Source: Candidatus Methylomirabilota bacterium (GTDB lineage: Bacteria > Methylomirabilota > Methylomirabilia > Methylomirabilales > CSP1-5). From it: DNA of 20,361 nt. The notes below the pieces were generated by a model. That model was not told the DNA's origin and searched no databases. It was given only the letters and a program-made list of their open reading frames with translations. Positions within the stretch are counted from its first letter, which is position 1. Every line of letters starts with the position of its first letter. The position numbers were made by a program, and so were the translations under genes. The stretch covers positions 1 to 20,361 of the forward strand of contig JAHFDE010000003.1 of NCBI GenBank assembly GCA_023249165.1, given 5' to 3'. Shown here piece by piece: positions 1 through 5,986 of this stretch.

Positions 1-53
1 GAATATGCCGAAGATTGGCTGAAACATGCCGCTCGGCATACTACATGTTGGGC
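1..53 (+). other. Right part of an integron attC-like site, cut by the window edge
   Basis: A GTTRRRY-type R' box (GTTGGGC) lies at 47-53. Upstream, TATGCCGA at 4-11 is the exact reverse complement of TCGGCATA at 33-40, so the piece would fold as the inner stem of an attC. The matching RYYYAAC box would lie left of base 1 and cannot be seen. I call this mainly because the same R' box heptamer closes the complete site at 485-491 and the spacing to the next gene (start at 86) suits a cassette. Taken alone it would be weak. Confidence 0.45.
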
Positions 54-485
54 GGACAATCGCTGAATTCTGGGAGGATCATTCCATGGCGACCATGGTG
101 CTATTCGAGGGCAAAGCCAAGGCGGAGACGGTTGGCCGTCTGAAAGCGGCATTGCCAAAGCTATTTCCGGATACCCGTCGGTACGAGGGCTGCCGGGGTA
201 TCACGGCGTACATCAATGCCGACGACGGCCGCACAGTTGTGTTCGTGGAATATTGGGACACGACGGCTCACTACGAGCGGTACCTGACATGGCGCACGGA
301 AACGGGCGTCGTCGCAGAACTAGTTGGTATGCTCGAAGCGCCGCCGAGCATCCGCTATTTCGAGGAGATTGACGCGTAGTCGCAACAACGCCGCCCAACC
401 GGCCGCTGCAGCCGACGAGCGACGTGCATGCGACCAGATGCGGCTTCGCTGTCATCAGCGCCGCTCGCGGCTGAGCGGCATGGCG
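48..485 (+). mobile_element. Gene cassette 1 (ABM-domain protein plus its attC)
   Basis: If integrase cuts between G and TT of the two GTTRRRY boxes at 47-53 and 485-491, the excisable unit is 438 bp. It holds one plus-strand gene (86-379), 38 bp of leader and an attC beginning 13 bp after the stop codon, which is the standard compact cassette layout. The left border rests on a partly visible attC, so it is less secure than the right one. Confidence 0.55.
86..379 (+). CDS. ABM-fold (antibiotic biosynthesis monooxygenase-like) small protein
   Basis: This is a 97-residue protein. The ATG at 86 is chosen because GGGAGG lies at 72-77, a good ribosome-binding distance; an in-frame ATG at 26 would begin inside the attC of the preceding cassette. 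The sequence has the look of a ferredoxin-like ABM domain: an N-terminal strand (residues 2-10), a helix with AKAETVGRLKAALP, then a strand with a VVFVEYWDTTAHYERYLTWR-like segment near 51-70, where aromatic residues line the pocket in this family. Members act as dimeric quinol monooxygenases or as heme- or quinone-related enzymes, but many have no known substrate. No catalytic residue can be assigned here. The gene is alone in its cassette, with an attC 13 bp after the stop. The family call is from general pattern, so the function is open. Confidence 0.72.
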   Translation: MATMVLFEGKAKAETVGRLKAALPKLFPDTRRYEGCRGITAYINADDGRTVVFVEYWDTTAHYERYLTWRTETGVVAELVGMLEAPPSIRYFEEIDA

Positions 486-491
486 TTGGGC
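393..491 (+). other. Integron attC-like recombination site, 99 bp
   Basis: The R'' box GCCCAAC (393-399) and the R' box GTTGGGC (485-491) are exact reverse complements and fit RYYYAAC and GTTRRRY. Inside them, the left arm GCCGCTGCAGCCGACGAGCG (402-421) pairs with the right arm around 461-478, whose reverse complement reads GCCGCTCAGCCGCGAGCG. The left arm thus has two extra bases, a G and an A, that would bulge out. Unpaired extrahelical bases of this sort are the hallmark by which IntI recognises the folded bottom strand of attC. The site begins 13 bp after the stop of the ABM gene. Position, box sequences and bulges all agree. Confidence 0.85.
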
Positions 492-1766
492 TATCAGCTA
501 CACGGAGGAGGAGGAAACGTGACCGCTACTACAACACTCATCCTTGGCGGCGGATTCGGCGGGATCGCCGCAGCCAACTCGCTACGCCGGCTTGTGCCTC
601 AGGAGCACGAGATCGTCATCATCGATAAGTCCCCGAGCTTTCACGTCGGCGCCGGCAAGACTTGGGTCATGCTGGACGAGCGCACAGTGGAGCACATTTC
701 GAAGCCGCGGAAGAACCTGCTGGATCGCGGAATACGGTTCCTGCAAGCGAATGTCCTGAGCCTCGATCTGGAGAGAAACGTGGTCGCCACCGACAGCCAG
801 GCGCTGCGCTGGGACTATCTGGTGATCGCGCTTGGCGTCGATCTCGATCTGGCGAGTGTGCCGGGGCTCGCGGAGGGGGCGCAGACTTTCTACACCCTCG
901 AGGGCGCGCAGCGCCTGCAAAGCGCGCTGAAAGAGTTCAAAGGCGGAGACCTCGCAATCCTGATCCCGACCACGCCGTTCAAATGCCCACCGGCGCCGTA
1001 CGAAGCGGCCATCCTGCTGCGCCATGCGTTCGCGGCCCGCGGTCTTGCAGAGAAGGTCCGGATCGCGATCTACACGGTCGAGGGAGCGCCGATGGCCACG
1101 GCGGGTCCCGAGATGGGACAGTACATTCGCAGCGAGCTCGCGCAGCGGAGCATCGGGTACCATCCCCAGAAAAAACTGGTCAGGATCGACAGCGCAGCGC
1201 GCCGCATGAGTTTCGAGGACGGGAGCGAGGCGGGCTACGATCTGCTCGTCGCGGTTCCTCCGCACGACGCGCCGAGAGTCGTGCGCGATGCGCAGCTCAC
1301 CAACCAGTCGGGATGGATTCCCGTCGATCCGCTCACGCTGAAAGTGACAGGGATCCCAGGCTCGGGCGAGGTGTACGCGGTAGGCGATGTCACGTCGGTG
1401 CCGCTACCCGGCCGGTACAAGCCAGAGGCGGCGCTCTCGCTTCCGAAGGCAGGCGTTTTCGCAGAAGCGCACGGGCGAGTCGCTGCGCATCAGATCGCCG
1501 CGAAGATCCTCGGCCGGGAGCCGAGCGAGACGTTCGACGGCCGAGGGTACTGTTACCTGGAGCTCGGCGGCGGGCGGGCGGTGAAAGCCGACGGATCGTT
1601 CTTCGAATTGCCCCACCCGGTGATGCAAAAGCAGGTCCCGGACGAGGCCCAGTTCCGAGACAAACTGGCTTGGGTGGCGCGTCACCTAACCCCAGTCAGT
1701 TGACGGCCATTAGCCCAACTACGGCTTGCAGCGGACGCGGTAACGCGCACCGCTGAAGCCAGACCG
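486..1766 (+). mobile_element. Gene cassette 2 (SQR-like flavoprotein plus its attC)
   Basis: Cutting G/TT in the R' boxes at 485-491 and 1766-1772 gives a 1281-bp circle. It contains 33 bp of leader with a strong ribosome-binding site, one gene (519-1703), a 9-bp gap and a 60-bp attC. Both borders are supported by complete attC-like sites, so this is the best-defined cassette in the window. No promoter is evident inside it, as is usual for cassettes that depend on a promoter near attI. Confidence 0.8.
519..1703 (+). CDS. Sulfide:quinone oxidoreductase-like FAD-dependent oxidoreductase
   Basis: This is a 394-residue protein from a GTG start at 519. That start follows a very strong ribosome-binding site (GGAGGAGGAGG, 504-514), and longer readings would run back into the attC. 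The FAD dinucleotide motif GGGFGG is at residues 10-15 and a second FAD-contact motif VYAVGD at 285-290, typical of the two-dinucleotide-binding-domain flavoproteins. The protein has exactly two cysteines: Cys156 in FKCPPAP and Cys345 in GYCYLE. These sit almost exactly where the redox-active pair of sulfide:quinone oxidoreductase sits (Cys156/Cys347 in the Aquifex enzyme, from memory). It probably transfers electrons from sulfide or another sulfur compound to the quinone pool at the membrane face. A relative such as flavocytochrome c sulfide dehydrogenase or an NDH-2-like enzyme is possible. It is the cargo of cassette 2. Confidence 0.82.
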   Translation: MTATTTLILGGGFGGIAAANSLRRLVPQEHEIVIIDKSPSFHVGAGKTWVMLDERTVEHISKPRKNLLDRGIRFLQANVLSLDLERNVVATDSQALRWDYLVIALGVDLDLASVPGLAEGAQTFYTLEGAQRLQSALKEFKGGDLAILIPTTPFKCPPAPYEAAILLRHAFAARGLAEKVRIAIYTVEGAPMATAGPEMGQYIRSELAQRSIGYHPQKKLVRIDSAARRMSFEDGSEAGYDLLVAVPPHDAPRVVRDAQLTNQSGWIPVDPLTLKVTGIPGSGEVYAVGDVTSVPLPGRYKPEAALSLPKAGVFAEAHGRVAAHQIAAKILGREPSETFDGRGYCYLELGGGRAVKADGSFFELPHPVMQKQVPDEAQFRDKLAWVARHLTPVS

Positions 1767-1772
1767 TTAGGC
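1713..1772 (+). other. Integron attC-like recombination site, 60 bp
   Basis: The R'' box GCCCAAC (1713-1719) and the R' box GTTAGGC (1766-1772) fit RYYYAAC and GTTRRRY and pair at six of seven positions. The left arm GGCTTGCAGCGG (1723-1734) pairs with CCGCTGAAGCC (1750-1760), except for one extra G in the left arm. This is the same extrahelical position as in the 393-491 site. The centre, CGCG-GTAA-CGCG, closes the hairpin. The total length of 60 bp matches the classical short attC (59-base element). It starts 9 bp after the stop of the flavoprotein gene. Confidence 0.88.
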
Positions 1773-1803
1773 GGCGGACCCCAATCGCCTCCCCAATGGG
1801 GAC

Positions 1804-1830
1804 GGGAAATGGGGATAACTTCCATTTCCC
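1804..1830. repeat. Short perfect palindrome upstream of the channel-like gene
   Basis: GGGAAATGG (1804-1812) and CCATTTCCC (1822-1830) form a perfect 9-bp stem with a 9-base loop. It is preceded by the G-rich word ATGGGGAC. No T-run follows, so it is not a typical terminator. It resembles the palindromic words associated with REP-type repeats. It lies in the leader between the last complete attC and the next gene, and may be a remnant of an inserted repeat. Confidence 0.5.
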
Positions 1831-1880
1831 ACCTGGACCGCGCATGTGCGGGGCCCAAGGCGACCATCCGAGGTGAGTTC

Positions 1881-2231
1881 ATGTATGAGCATCACCGTGA
1901 GCCGCTCATCCCCCGGCGAGTGTTTGTTGGCCGACTGACGAAGCATGCGCTGGCAGCCCTCTCCCTCGTGTTCGGCACGCTCTGGGTCGGCATGGCGGGG
2001 TACCACTGGCTTGAGGGACTGTCCTGGGTCGACGCGTATTTGAATGCAGCCATGATTCTCGGAGGCATGGGACCCGTGGCTGAGTTGCACACGACTGCCG
2101 GCAAGCTATTCGCCGGGAGCTACGCGCTGTTCGCGGGAATCGTGTTTCTTGTTGGGGTGGGTGTGGTCTTCGCCCCCGTCGTCCATCGCGCGATGCACCG
2201 CTTTCATCTCGGTGAGAAGTGGCGCATGTGA
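1881..2231 (+). CDS. Two-helix, ion-channel-like membrane protein
   Basis: This is a 116-residue protein. The ATG at 1881 follows GAGGTGAG at 1870-1876. It has a basic N-terminus, a hydrophobic helix at about 21-42, a short semi-polar segment at about 50-64, a second helix at about 76-100, and a His/Arg-rich tail. This order (helix, re-entrant loop, helix) is that of the two-transmembrane potassium channel family. The loop, however, reads ILGGMGPVAELHTT, where a channel would have a TVGYG-type selectivity filter. It may therefore be a degenerate or repurposed channel-fold protein. Homologous small proteins of this sort are, as I recall, usually annotated only as hypothetical or as two-pore-domain channels. 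No attC lies directly after it. Its neighbour 152 bp downstream encodes an exported protein. Confidence 0.6.
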   Translation: MYEHHREPLIPRRVFVGRLTKHALAALSLVFGTLWVGMAGYHWLEGLSWVDAYLNAAMILGGMGPVAELHTTAGKLFAGSYALFAGIVFLVGVGVVFAPVVHRAMHRFHLGEKWRM

Positions 2232-2383
2232 ACCGCGCAGAACCACGTGCTCGCCAGACGGAGTGGGCGTGCCTTGAAGCATGTGCCGGCAGGCCATCGA
2301 GGCGAGCGGATGGCGCGGCAAGTCGTTCCCGGATGCCGGGACGGTCGTGGCAACCAAAACGAACGCCAGTGATGGAGGTGTCT

Positions 2384-2899
2384 ATGAGCGCGCGTCGCTT
2401 CAAGTGTTCGGTCGGCGGGCTGTTCATGGTGGTCTTCGCCGGGTTACTCCTGGCGCAGCCGGCCGCCTCCGCCCAGGAGAAGAACAAGCCCGACCTGGAC
2501 AAGATCCCAAAGAAGGTGATGGACGCCCTGAGGGCCAAGTTCCCCAAGGCCGAAATCCACAAGTGGACCAAGGAGAAAGAAGGCGACATCGTCGTCTACG
2601 ACATCGAGTTCAAGCAGGGGGGCCGGAAGTTCGAGGCGGACATCAAGGAGGACGGCACGATCCACAACTGGGAGAAAGAGATTACGGTCAAGGACCTGCC
2701 CGATGCCGTCAAGAAGGCCGTGGAAAAGAAGTACCCCAAGTTCACTCCCAAGGAGATCGTGGAGATCACGGCGGTGAGGGACGGGAAGGATGCGCTCGAA
2801 GGGTACGAAATCGTTCTCACAACCGCCGACAAGAAGGATGTCGAAGTCACTGTGGCACCCGACGGCAAGATCCTCGAAGATGCCGGGGACAAGAAATGA
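2384..2899 (+). CDS. Exported PepSY-like protein with two repeats
   Basis: This is a 171-residue protein. The ATG at 2384 is favoured by GGAGG at 2374-2378; an ATG at 2372 is in frame but overlaps that site. A signal peptide is clear: basic start, hydrophobic core (residues 10-24), and an ASA/Q cleavage site near residue 30. The mature part is lysine- and glutamate-rich and holds two similar units, about 39-96 and 104-166. Each runs: helix with KKVMDALRAKFPKA or DAVKKAVEKKYPKF, a strand with YDIEF or YEIVL, then a strand ending in a D-G-turn (EDGTI, PDGKI). This is the PepSY-like (BLIP-like) fold, found in periplasmic proteins of unknown or inhibitory function. The dense AAG use differs from the core genes to the right. 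The putative attC remnant begins 5 bp after the stop. Confidence 0.78.
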   Translation: MSARRFKCSVGGLFMVVFAGLLLAQPAASAQEKNKPDLDKIPKKVMDALRAKFPKAEIHKWTKEKEGDIVVYDIEFKQGGRKFEADIKEDGTIHNWEKEITVKDLPDAVKKAVEKKYPKFTPKEIVEITAVRDGKDALEGYEIVLTTADKKDVEVTVAPDGKILEDAGDKK

Positions 2900-2904
2900 T
2901 GTGG

Positions 2905-2940
2905 GCCTAACGAGGCGGTGCACCTGACCGGGGCCGCACG
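2905..2940 (+). other. Putative left half of a degenerate attC
   Basis: GCCTAAC at 2905-2911 fits the RYYYAAC box and lies 5 bp after the stop of the PepSY-like gene, the position expected of an attC. The following GC-rich arm (GGCGGTGCACCTGACCGG, 2914-2931) looks like an attC left arm. No complementary right arm and no GTTRRRY box are found before or after the palindrome at 2958-3062, so the site would be truncated. The box alone is short enough to occur by chance. Confidence 0.4.
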
Positions 2941-2957
2941 CTTCATTGAGGGGAGGA

Positions 2958-3062
2958 GGGGTCAAATCTTGACAATTAACATTTTCTCTCTACGATGCCC
3001 GCATGGCCCGATCGCTCTTCGGAGACTAAAATCTAAAATGTTAATTGTTAAGACGCGACCCC
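2958..3062. mobile_element. 105-bp palindromic miniature element (MITE- or REP-like)
   Basis: The 28-base left arm (2958-2985, beginning GGGGTCAAATCTTGAC) and the right arm (3035-3062, ending GCGACCCC) are inverted copies matching at 24 of 28 positions. Between them lie 49 bases with no gene. The AT-rich inner ends (AATTAACATTTT) differ sharply from the GC-rich surroundings. Similar GGGGTC...TTGAC-bordered palindromes are, from memory, found near Y1 (REP-associated, IS200-like) transposase genes, which could mobilise such elements in trans. No transposase is in the window. The transcript would form a strong hairpin and could also end transcription between the convergent flanking genes. Confidence 0.72.
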
Positions 3063-3255
3063 ATTGCCTTTCCCCGGCCACCTTGCCTACCGGTGTAACG
3101 TTCTATAGAGGATCGGCGCTTGAGGCCAAGCACGATCAAGCGACCGAGACTCGGTTCCTCAGCACAGCGGCCGGTCACCTCCAGGGCACTGAGTGGAGCG
3201 GCCTCCTGGACAGGGCGACAAAGGACTCCACAAAAAGGTAACGAGGAGCAGGGCG
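3063..3255. other. Non-coding stretch at the cassette/core junction
   Basis: These 193 bases lie between the palindromic element and the stop codon of the minus-strand oxidoreductase gene. I see no ribosome-binding site with a convincing frame, no RNA gene, no clear inverted repeat and no attC boxes. It may be the decayed tail of the acquired region. The core minus-strand gene block begins right after it. Confidence 0.5.
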
Positions 3256-4479
3256 TCAAGCGCTGCGGAGCAGGCGGGCCGCGATGCGATGGCCGTTCCA
3301 GGCCGCAGCCGAGAGTCCACGTCCCAGCGGGCTCTCGGTCGAGATGACGGCGAGATTTCGCGGTCGAAGCCAGCGTGAACCGAGCGGAAAGTCCGGCTGC
3401 CCTTGCCGGGGTGGGACTGAGCAGATCTGGGCCCCGGCCCAGCCCGGGAAGGCCTCGTCGAGGAGGCTCACCGGATCTCGACGCGGGGCCCGGAGAATGC
3501 GGATCGCCACCGCTCGTTTTCGGGACGACCGTCCATGGGCATCCCCAACAACTCCCAAGGCAAGATGTAGGAGACCCGGCGGAGCCTCACCCGACCGCTC
3601 GGCCTCGACCAGGAGGACATTCCTCCCCATCTCCCCCGGGATCAACGCCTCGTCCACGAGAAGATGCAGGACCCGATCCTGTGGACCGGGATCGGGTTCC
3701 CATACCACATATCGAGAAGACACCACTTCCCCAGCCGCCGTCGCGACCTCACGGATTGCATTCCATCTAACCGTGATTTCTCGCACCACCCCACCCCGGA
3801 TCTCTCCCCCTAGGGCCTGGAAGCGACGGATGGGGCGCTCGATGAACGCCTTGCTTCCACGCCGGGGGGCGAAGAAACCTTTCCGGGCGTGACCAAAGGC
3901 CATAGCGGCCATGGCAACGGTAGTCTGTGACGGCTCCACATTGAAGCAAGCCGCCGCCACGGCTTCGGCGAGGTCACAAAAGGACAGAGCAATCCCGCGC
4001 TGTCGCAGAAAGGTCCGCAGGTGACGCCTGCCGACAAGGCGGCCATGGCCCCAGGGGGTAATGTTCCTGAGGGGCGCCCCCATCACCTCGGAGAGGTGAC
4101 AGAGTCGCTCTGAGCACCTGAGCACCGCGGGCCAGGAGCTCGAAAATTCCCGTCGAAGCTCCCGCTCCCAGTCGGGACCCGGGCCGTACAGTCCCACGCG
4201 GTGGCAGGGAAGGACCACCTGGACCCCCGGTTGAAGTCGGACCACCGGGGGCTGCTCCTCTGTGGCCAGCAACGGATAGAGGAATCCCCCCTCCTCCAAA
4301 CCCCAGAGCAGATCCGGGGATCGATCATGCTCGAACCTATCGTGGATCCGGTAGAAGGAGTCCTCGAGCGCCCCGGGGGTGAGCAGGAGGACCCGCCAGC
4401 CACGCTGGGCCAGTGCCGTCCCACAGGTCACGCTGCCCATTCCGGATCCGACGATGAGGCAGTCAATCTTCCGGTGCAT
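3256..4479 (-). CDS. FAD-dependent oxidoreductase, phytoene-desaturase/GDI-like fold
   Basis: This is a 407-residue protein. The start is set at the ATG at 4479, just before the nucleotide-binding strand; a longer frame would extend to 4542 inside der. Residues 5-15 form the Rossmann strand and GSGMGS turn that bind the ADP part of FAD, followed by GTALAQRGWRVLLL. The C-terminus (about 375-400, NLAVISTESPLGRGLSAAAWNG) resembles the second FAD-contact segment of amine-oxidase and phytoene-desaturase-like flavoproteins, where bound cofactor and the closing helix meet. The substrate cannot be told from sequence. The gene overlaps the end of der by 17 bases, so translation is probably coupled. 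It is the last gene of the minus-strand block and ends at the junction with the cassette region. Confidence 0.65.
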   Translation of the reverse strand: MHRKIDCLIVGSGMGSVTCGTALAQRGWRVLLLTPGALEDSFYRIHDRFEHDRSPDLLWGLEEGGFLYPLLATEEQPPVVRLQPGVQVVLPCHRVGLYGPGPDWERELRREFSSSWPAVLRCSERLCHLSEVMGAPLRNITPWGHGRLVGRRHLRTFLRQRGIALSFCDLAEAVAAACFNVEPSQTTVAMAAMAFGHARKGFFAPRRGSKAFIERPIRRFQALGGEIRGGVVREITVRWNAIREVATAAGEVVSSRYVVWEPDPGPQDRVLHLLVDEALIPGEMGRNVLLVEAERSGEAPPGLLHLALGVVGDAHGRSSRKRAVAIRILRAPRRDPVSLLDEAFPGWAGAQICSVPPRQGQPDFPLGSRWLRPRNLAVISTESPLGRGLSAAAWNGHRIAARLLRSA

Positions 4480-5818
4480 GGGGGCTCTTCCGCCGGAAGG
4501 GGCGCCCTCTTCGGAAGTGAAGGCGGATCGGGTTGCCCTCAAACCCGTACGCCGTCCGAAGGCGATTCACGAGGTACCGCACATACGACGGGGGGATGCC
4601 TTTGGGATCGTTGACGAAGACGCCAAAGGTCGGTGGCCTGGAGCCGAGCTGGGTGGCAGACCGAATCGTGACCGGCCGCCCCTGCGCTGAGGGGGGAGGA
4701 TGAGCGGCCACGGCCTTACCGATGAAACGATCAAGCTCGTCGGGTGGAATGCGCCGGTCGCGCTCTTTCAGCACGCGCTCCACCACGGGAAAGATCTTGA
4801 AGACCCGCTGGCCCGTCAGCGCCGAGACATAGAGGACTGGAGCGTAGTCCAGATGCCCAAGCTCTTCACGAATTCGGCGCAGATGCTCGTCACCCGCCCC
4901 TGCCCGTTTTTCCACCAGGTCCCATTTGTTCACCACGAGGATCGAAGCACACCCCGCCTGCATGGCGATCCCGGCGATCCGCGCGTCCTGACGCACCACC
5001 CCGGTCACCGCATCGAGCAGGATAAGGGCCACATCGGAGCGCTCCACGGCCTTGACGGCCCGGAGGATACTGTAATACTCGACCCGATGGCTCATCCGGC
5101 TCTTGGAGCGAATTCCCGCCGTGTCTACCAACACATATCGCTGTCCTTGGTACGTAAAGGGGGTATCGATGGGGTCTCGCGTCGTTCCGGGATCAGGATT
5201 GACGATAACTCGGGGCTCTCCCAATATCCGGTTGACCAGAGAAGACTTCCCCACGTTGGGCCGTCCGATCACGGCGATGGTCACGCCCTCAACGGCCGCA
5301 GGCGTCTTCTCCGCCGGCGGCACAAGGGCAAGCACGCGATCCAGAAGTTCTCCCACGCCCGTCCCGTGCTCGGCGGAGACCGGGAGGACCTCGGAAAACC
5401 CGAGCCGATAAAACTCAACGGTCTCGGAGGCCCTCACCGCGGTATCCACCTTGTTGGCCACAAGCATGACCGGCTTCTCCGCCTTCTTTCTGAGCAGAAG
5501 GGCGATCTCCTCATCCACAGGAGTCAGCCCCTCCCTGGCGTCCACGAGAAAGAGGATGAGCTCCGCCTCTTCCATCGCCAGTTGGGCCTGCAGAGCGACC
5601 TGCTGGGTAATGGGGATAGTAGTTTTCGGCTCAAAGCCGCCGGTATCGACGAGGAGAAAGGATCGCCCCCGCCACTCGACGGTGCCGTAGTTGCGGTCCC
5701 GAGTGACCCCGGGAGTCGCCTCGACGATCGCACGCCGCCCCCCCACCATCCGGTTGAAGAGGGTGGACTTCCCCACGTTGGGGCGACCCACAATGGCGAT
5801 GGTGGGGACCTTTACCAT
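4463..5818 (-). CDS. der: Ribosome-assembly GTPase Der (EngA)
   Basis: This is a 451-residue protein with two GTPase domains in tandem, the signature of Der, which matures the 50S subunit. Domain 1: GRPNVGKST (11-19), DTGG (58-61), NKVD (122-125). Domain 2: GRPNVGKSS (185-193), DTAG (232-235), NKWD (297-300). The C-terminal KH-like domain covers about 350-440 and includes PPTFGVFVND. The start is the ATG at 5818 (MVKVPTIAIVG), which has GAGGAG at a suitable distance upstream. An in-frame ATG at 5857 would lie inside the -10 box of the promoter at 5853-5881 and is rejected. The gene seems to have its own promoter and is followed by an overlapping oxidoreductase gene. Length and motifs are complete. 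Confidence 0.97.
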   Translation of the reverse strand: MVKVPTIAIVGRPNVGKSTLFNRMVGGRRAIVEATPGVTRDRNYGTVEWRGRSFLLVDTGGFEPKTTIPITQQVALQAQLAMEEAELILFLVDAREGLTPVDEEIALLLRKKAEKPVMLVANKVDTAVRASETVEFYRLGFSEVLPVSAEHGTGVGELLDRVLALVPPAEKTPAAVEGVTIAVIGRPNVGKSSLVNRILGEPRVIVNPDPGTTRDPIDTPFTYQGQRYVLVDTAGIRSKSRMSHRVEYYSILRAVKAVERSDVALILLDAVTGVVRQDARIAGIAMQAGCASILVVNKWDLVEKRAGAGDEHLRRIREELGHLDYAPVLYVSALTGQRVFKIFPVVERVLKERDRRIPPDELDRFIGKAVAAHPPPSAQGRPVTIRSATQLGSRPPTFGVFVNDPKGIPPSYVRYLVNRLRTAYGFEGNPIRLHFRRGRPFRRKSPHAPED

Positions 5819-5852
5819 GCTCAGCATCTCCTCACTGGGTGCGTGCACTCCA

Positions 5853-5881
5853 ATCATATGCTATCCCCTCAAACAGCGCAA
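5853..5881 (-). promoter_or_regulatory. Sigma70-type promoter of der
   Basis: On the minus strand, a -35 TTGCGC (5876-5881) and a -10 TATGAT (5853-5858, five of six to consensus) are separated by exactly 17 bases. Transcription would start near 5846, leaving a leader of about 28 bases before the der ATG at 5818. The -35 is only a moderate match, so the call rests on the -10, the spacing and the position. Confidence 0.6.
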
Positions 5882-5986
5882 CGAGGAGGGTTGGCGAATG
5901 GGGGACACGGCAACCGTTCGGTCACATGTGCGGGCTCTTGTCGAGAGGAGGGACGGGCAGGAGGCTTAGGGGAGATCGACAGCCGT

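Noticed and set aside
324..518. An in-frame extension of the SQR-like gene back to 324
   Set aside because: It would overlap the ABM gene and run through the attC at 393-491. The added residues are Arg/Ala-rich without family similarity, and a strong ribosome-binding site precedes the GTG at 519.
662..1756. Plus-strand 364-codon frame overlapping the SQR-like gene
   Set aside because: It is a frame-shifted shadow with Arg/Gly/Ala bias. It ends inside the attC and has no ribosome-binding site of its own.
2918..3241. A 107-codon frame across the palindromic element
   Set aside because: It is made of the attC-like remnant, the palindrome and non-coding flank; it has no ribosome-binding site and no family resemblance.
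3063..3255. A remaining attC right half or small gene after the palindrome
   Set aside because: I looked for GTTRRRY and an arm complementary to 2912-2931 and found none; no frame has a convincing start.
5819..5857. Longer der start at the ATG at 5857
   Set aside because: That ATG lies inside the likely -10 box and lacks a ribosome-binding site, whereas the ATG at 5818 has GAGGAG and begins with the usual Der N-terminus.
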